Shown piece after piece: positions 62,742 to 64,000 of a stretch of 64,000 bases of DNA. A model generated the notes under the pieces. The model worked only from the letters and a program-made list of their open reading frames with translations, was not told the origin of the DNA and searched no databases. Within the stretch, counting starts at the first letter, position 1; every line of letters starts with the position of its first letter. Source of the stretch: Hypericum androsaemum (taxonomy: Eukaryota; Streptophyta; Magnoliopsida; Malpighiales; Hypericaceae); assembly GCA_963995505.1 (NCBI GenBank), contig OZ023185.1:15759691-15823690 (forward strand), in the 5' to 3' direction. Position numbers and translations under genes: made by a program.

Positions 62742-63119
62742 TGTTATGAATTATCTATAATCTAAGCATATGAATATAGAGAATAATAAGGAAGAGAGTA
62801 GAGAATGAAGTTCTCATTAATAGCTGTAGAATGTGTGTACAATTACAATGCTATTTATAGGCAATTACATCAATTAAACAATAACCCACTAAACTTTCTT
62901 TATGGTAAAGTGGAGGAAAACATGGAGTAGAACATGGAGGTGAATGTGTGTACAATTACAATGCTATTTATAGGCAATTACATCAATTAAACAATAACCC
63001 ACTAAACTTTCTTTATGGTAAAGTGGAGGAAAACATGGAGTAGAACATGGAGGTGAGGTGGAGGAGAACATGGAGGAACATGGGAGAACATGGAAGAAAC
63101 ATGGCATCCATATTATACA
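62742..63119 (-). repeat. Copia 5' LTR with 113-bp internal tandem duplication (unit 2)
   Basis: 378 bp against 265 bp for the 3' LTR. The extra 113 bp is a direct repeat of the segment starting GAATGTGTGTACAATTAC and ending ATGGAGGT. Confidence 0.9.
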
Positions 63120-63342
63120 TAATATAATAGCATTTCTTCAGCGACGACAAGCAAATAATCCCAAGTGGGATGCTGTCCAACGGTCGCTAGCTCACCGTGA
63201 AATCAATTCTATGCTTGTCGTGTCCGGGGGGCCATTACTTTTCTTCGGTGGCCGTTCTAATCATGGAAGTTGCCTAAGAGCTGTTCGTAGAGAAATGCGT
63301 AAACGACCAATACCATACGAACAATATAATTGCCTGGAGATG

Positions 63343-63632
63343 GTGTTGGAAATCAAGATTGAATCTCCATGTCTGCAGGTGCTACTCTGCAGCAACTCTT
63401 GCTGTCAACTGCCGCAATATTCATGTCTGCAGCACTCATTCTGATGTTGTATTATCTGCAGCATTGATTATCATTAATCTGCTGCATTCTTGTCTATCTC
63501 GAGCCTCACATCCATTACTGTAATTACTCTAGTGATTAGCTATAAATTAACAACTGTACCTAGTCCTAAATTAGCCGTTAGTCATTAGTTGATTATAGCT
63601 GCTAGAAGTAGTTGGTTACACAAAGTGTAATA
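63343..63632 (+). mobile_element. Putative LTR or 5' leader of a second copia family
   Basis: Begins TGTTGGAAATCAAG and runs to just before a copia gag start. It contains a TATAAATTAAC-like TATA region (about 63541) and GTTAGTCATTAG motifs, comparable with the LTR end before the gag remnant at 11852. The 3' boundary is uncertain and the element continues beyond the window. Confidence 0.5.
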
Positions 63633-64000
63633 AATGGCTCTCAATCAAACACTACCTGCACCTTCTCAATTGTCAAATCCAACTTCTCAATCAAACACTC
63701 AAAACACAAGGAGAGTATGAGCAGTCGAGAATGACTGCAATATCAGCTTAAAGCTCACTCCAATCCCATTAAATGGGGTAAATTATCTCTCATGGTCAAG
63801 AGCAGCTGCTTACTCGCTCAACATAAAAGGAATGTTGGGCTACATCAATGGGAAGCTGCCATAACCAAATCCATCAAGTGAAGACTATGAAATATGGCAA
63901 GCAAATGATCAGCTTGTAAGTACTTGGATTCACAACTCCATGGATGCCAAAGTCTATGAATTATTCTCTTTCTCTAACAACAGTTCAAAAGAACTCTGGG
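63633..64000 (+). pseudogene. Copia gag N-terminus with stop codons
   Basis: Starts MALNQTLPAPSQ. It has the same LTPIPLNGVNYLSWSRA, MLGYIN and WQANDQLVSTWIHNS blocks as the remnant at 11852-12289, but is broken by a TGA near 63718 and a TAA near 63863. It runs off the window. Confidence 0.8.

Larger units (their letters stand above)
49344..63034 (+). repeat. Tandem duplication unit 2 (13.69 kb)
   Basis: Near-identical second copy of 35652-49343. Unlike unit 1 its copia element runs on into the complete 5' LTR (to 63119) and its TSD, so the right-hand side is the original flank and unit 1's right edge is the new junction. Confidence 0.95.
58532..63119 (-). mobile_element. Defective but structurally complete Ty1/copia element (unit 2, 4588 bp)
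   Basis: 3' LTR 58532-58796 and 5' LTR 62742-63119, both TG...CA on the plus strand, with 5-bp TSD TAATA at 58527-58531 and 63120-63124. Same internal defects as unit 1. This copy shows that the element is a single insertion that was later duplicated in part. Confidence 0.92.

Noticed and set aside
35652..63034. Tandem copies explained by LTR-LTR unequal recombination
   Set aside because: The left breakpoint is in a minisatellite, not an LTR, and the junction shows only short microhomology.
44739..63342. An open reading frame apparently interrupted by the copia insertion (44739-44840 continuing at 63125-63342)
   Set aside because: Restoring the pre-insertion site with a single TAATA leaves an in-frame TAA at the join, and the sequence matches no family I recognise.
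63058..63444. 128-codon open frame as a gene
   Set aside because: It starts inside the copia LTR and runs through the TSD into a second LTR-like sequence; chance frame.

Overview
This is nuclear DNA from a flowering plant, most likely a eudicot. The evidence is intron-bearing genes with GT-AG junctions, plant-only families (G-type lectin receptor kinase, P-class PPR, single-B-box BBX, PHOS32-like universal stress protein) and a typical plant load of LINE, copia, hAT and Mutator-type elements. The species cannot be fixed from the sequence alone.

Layout. 1-3705: 3' part of an L1-type LINE with a long intact ORF. 6.7-9.1 kb: single-exon G-type lectin receptor kinase (minus). 10.4-12.3 kb: hAT-type MITE, a short inverted-repeat MITE and a copia gag remnant. 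12.7-13.7 kb (minus): a four-exon chimeric gene joining the two-helix ER membrane anchor of plant HMG-CoA reductase to an UBC8-type E2 fold whose catalytic Cys is Gly. 15.2-19.5 kb: non-autonomous Mutator-like elements inserted almost end to end, one with another nested inside. 20.7-22.9 kb: a 2.2-kb solo LTR with 5-bp TSD, directly upstream of a universal stress protein gene (23.1-23.8 kb). 25.1-27.4 kb (minus): four-coding-exon SDS22-like LRR gene. 28.7-30.9 kb: a MITE and a Pack-MULE-like element carrying an OSCP-like exon. 32.0-33.9 kb: intact P-class PPR gene, orthologue-like to At1g03560.

35.65-63.03 kb is one 13.69-kb segment present twice in direct tandem, with only a handful of differences. 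Each unit holds a BBX28/29-like gene (minus), a 174-bp MITE, an exon-sized pseudogene fragment of an MMTAG2-like protein, two hAT-type elements and a defective copia element. The right copia is complete (LTRs, 5-bp TSD). The left one is cut inside its 5' LTR by the duplication junction, so the copia insertion came before the duplication. The window ends in a second copia family with a decayed gag.

The ordinary genes are unrelated housekeeping, signalling and regulatory genes with no shared pathway. The most unusual object is the HMGR-anchor/E2 chimera. The main caution is that the near-identical tandem duplication could be either very recent or an assembly artefact.
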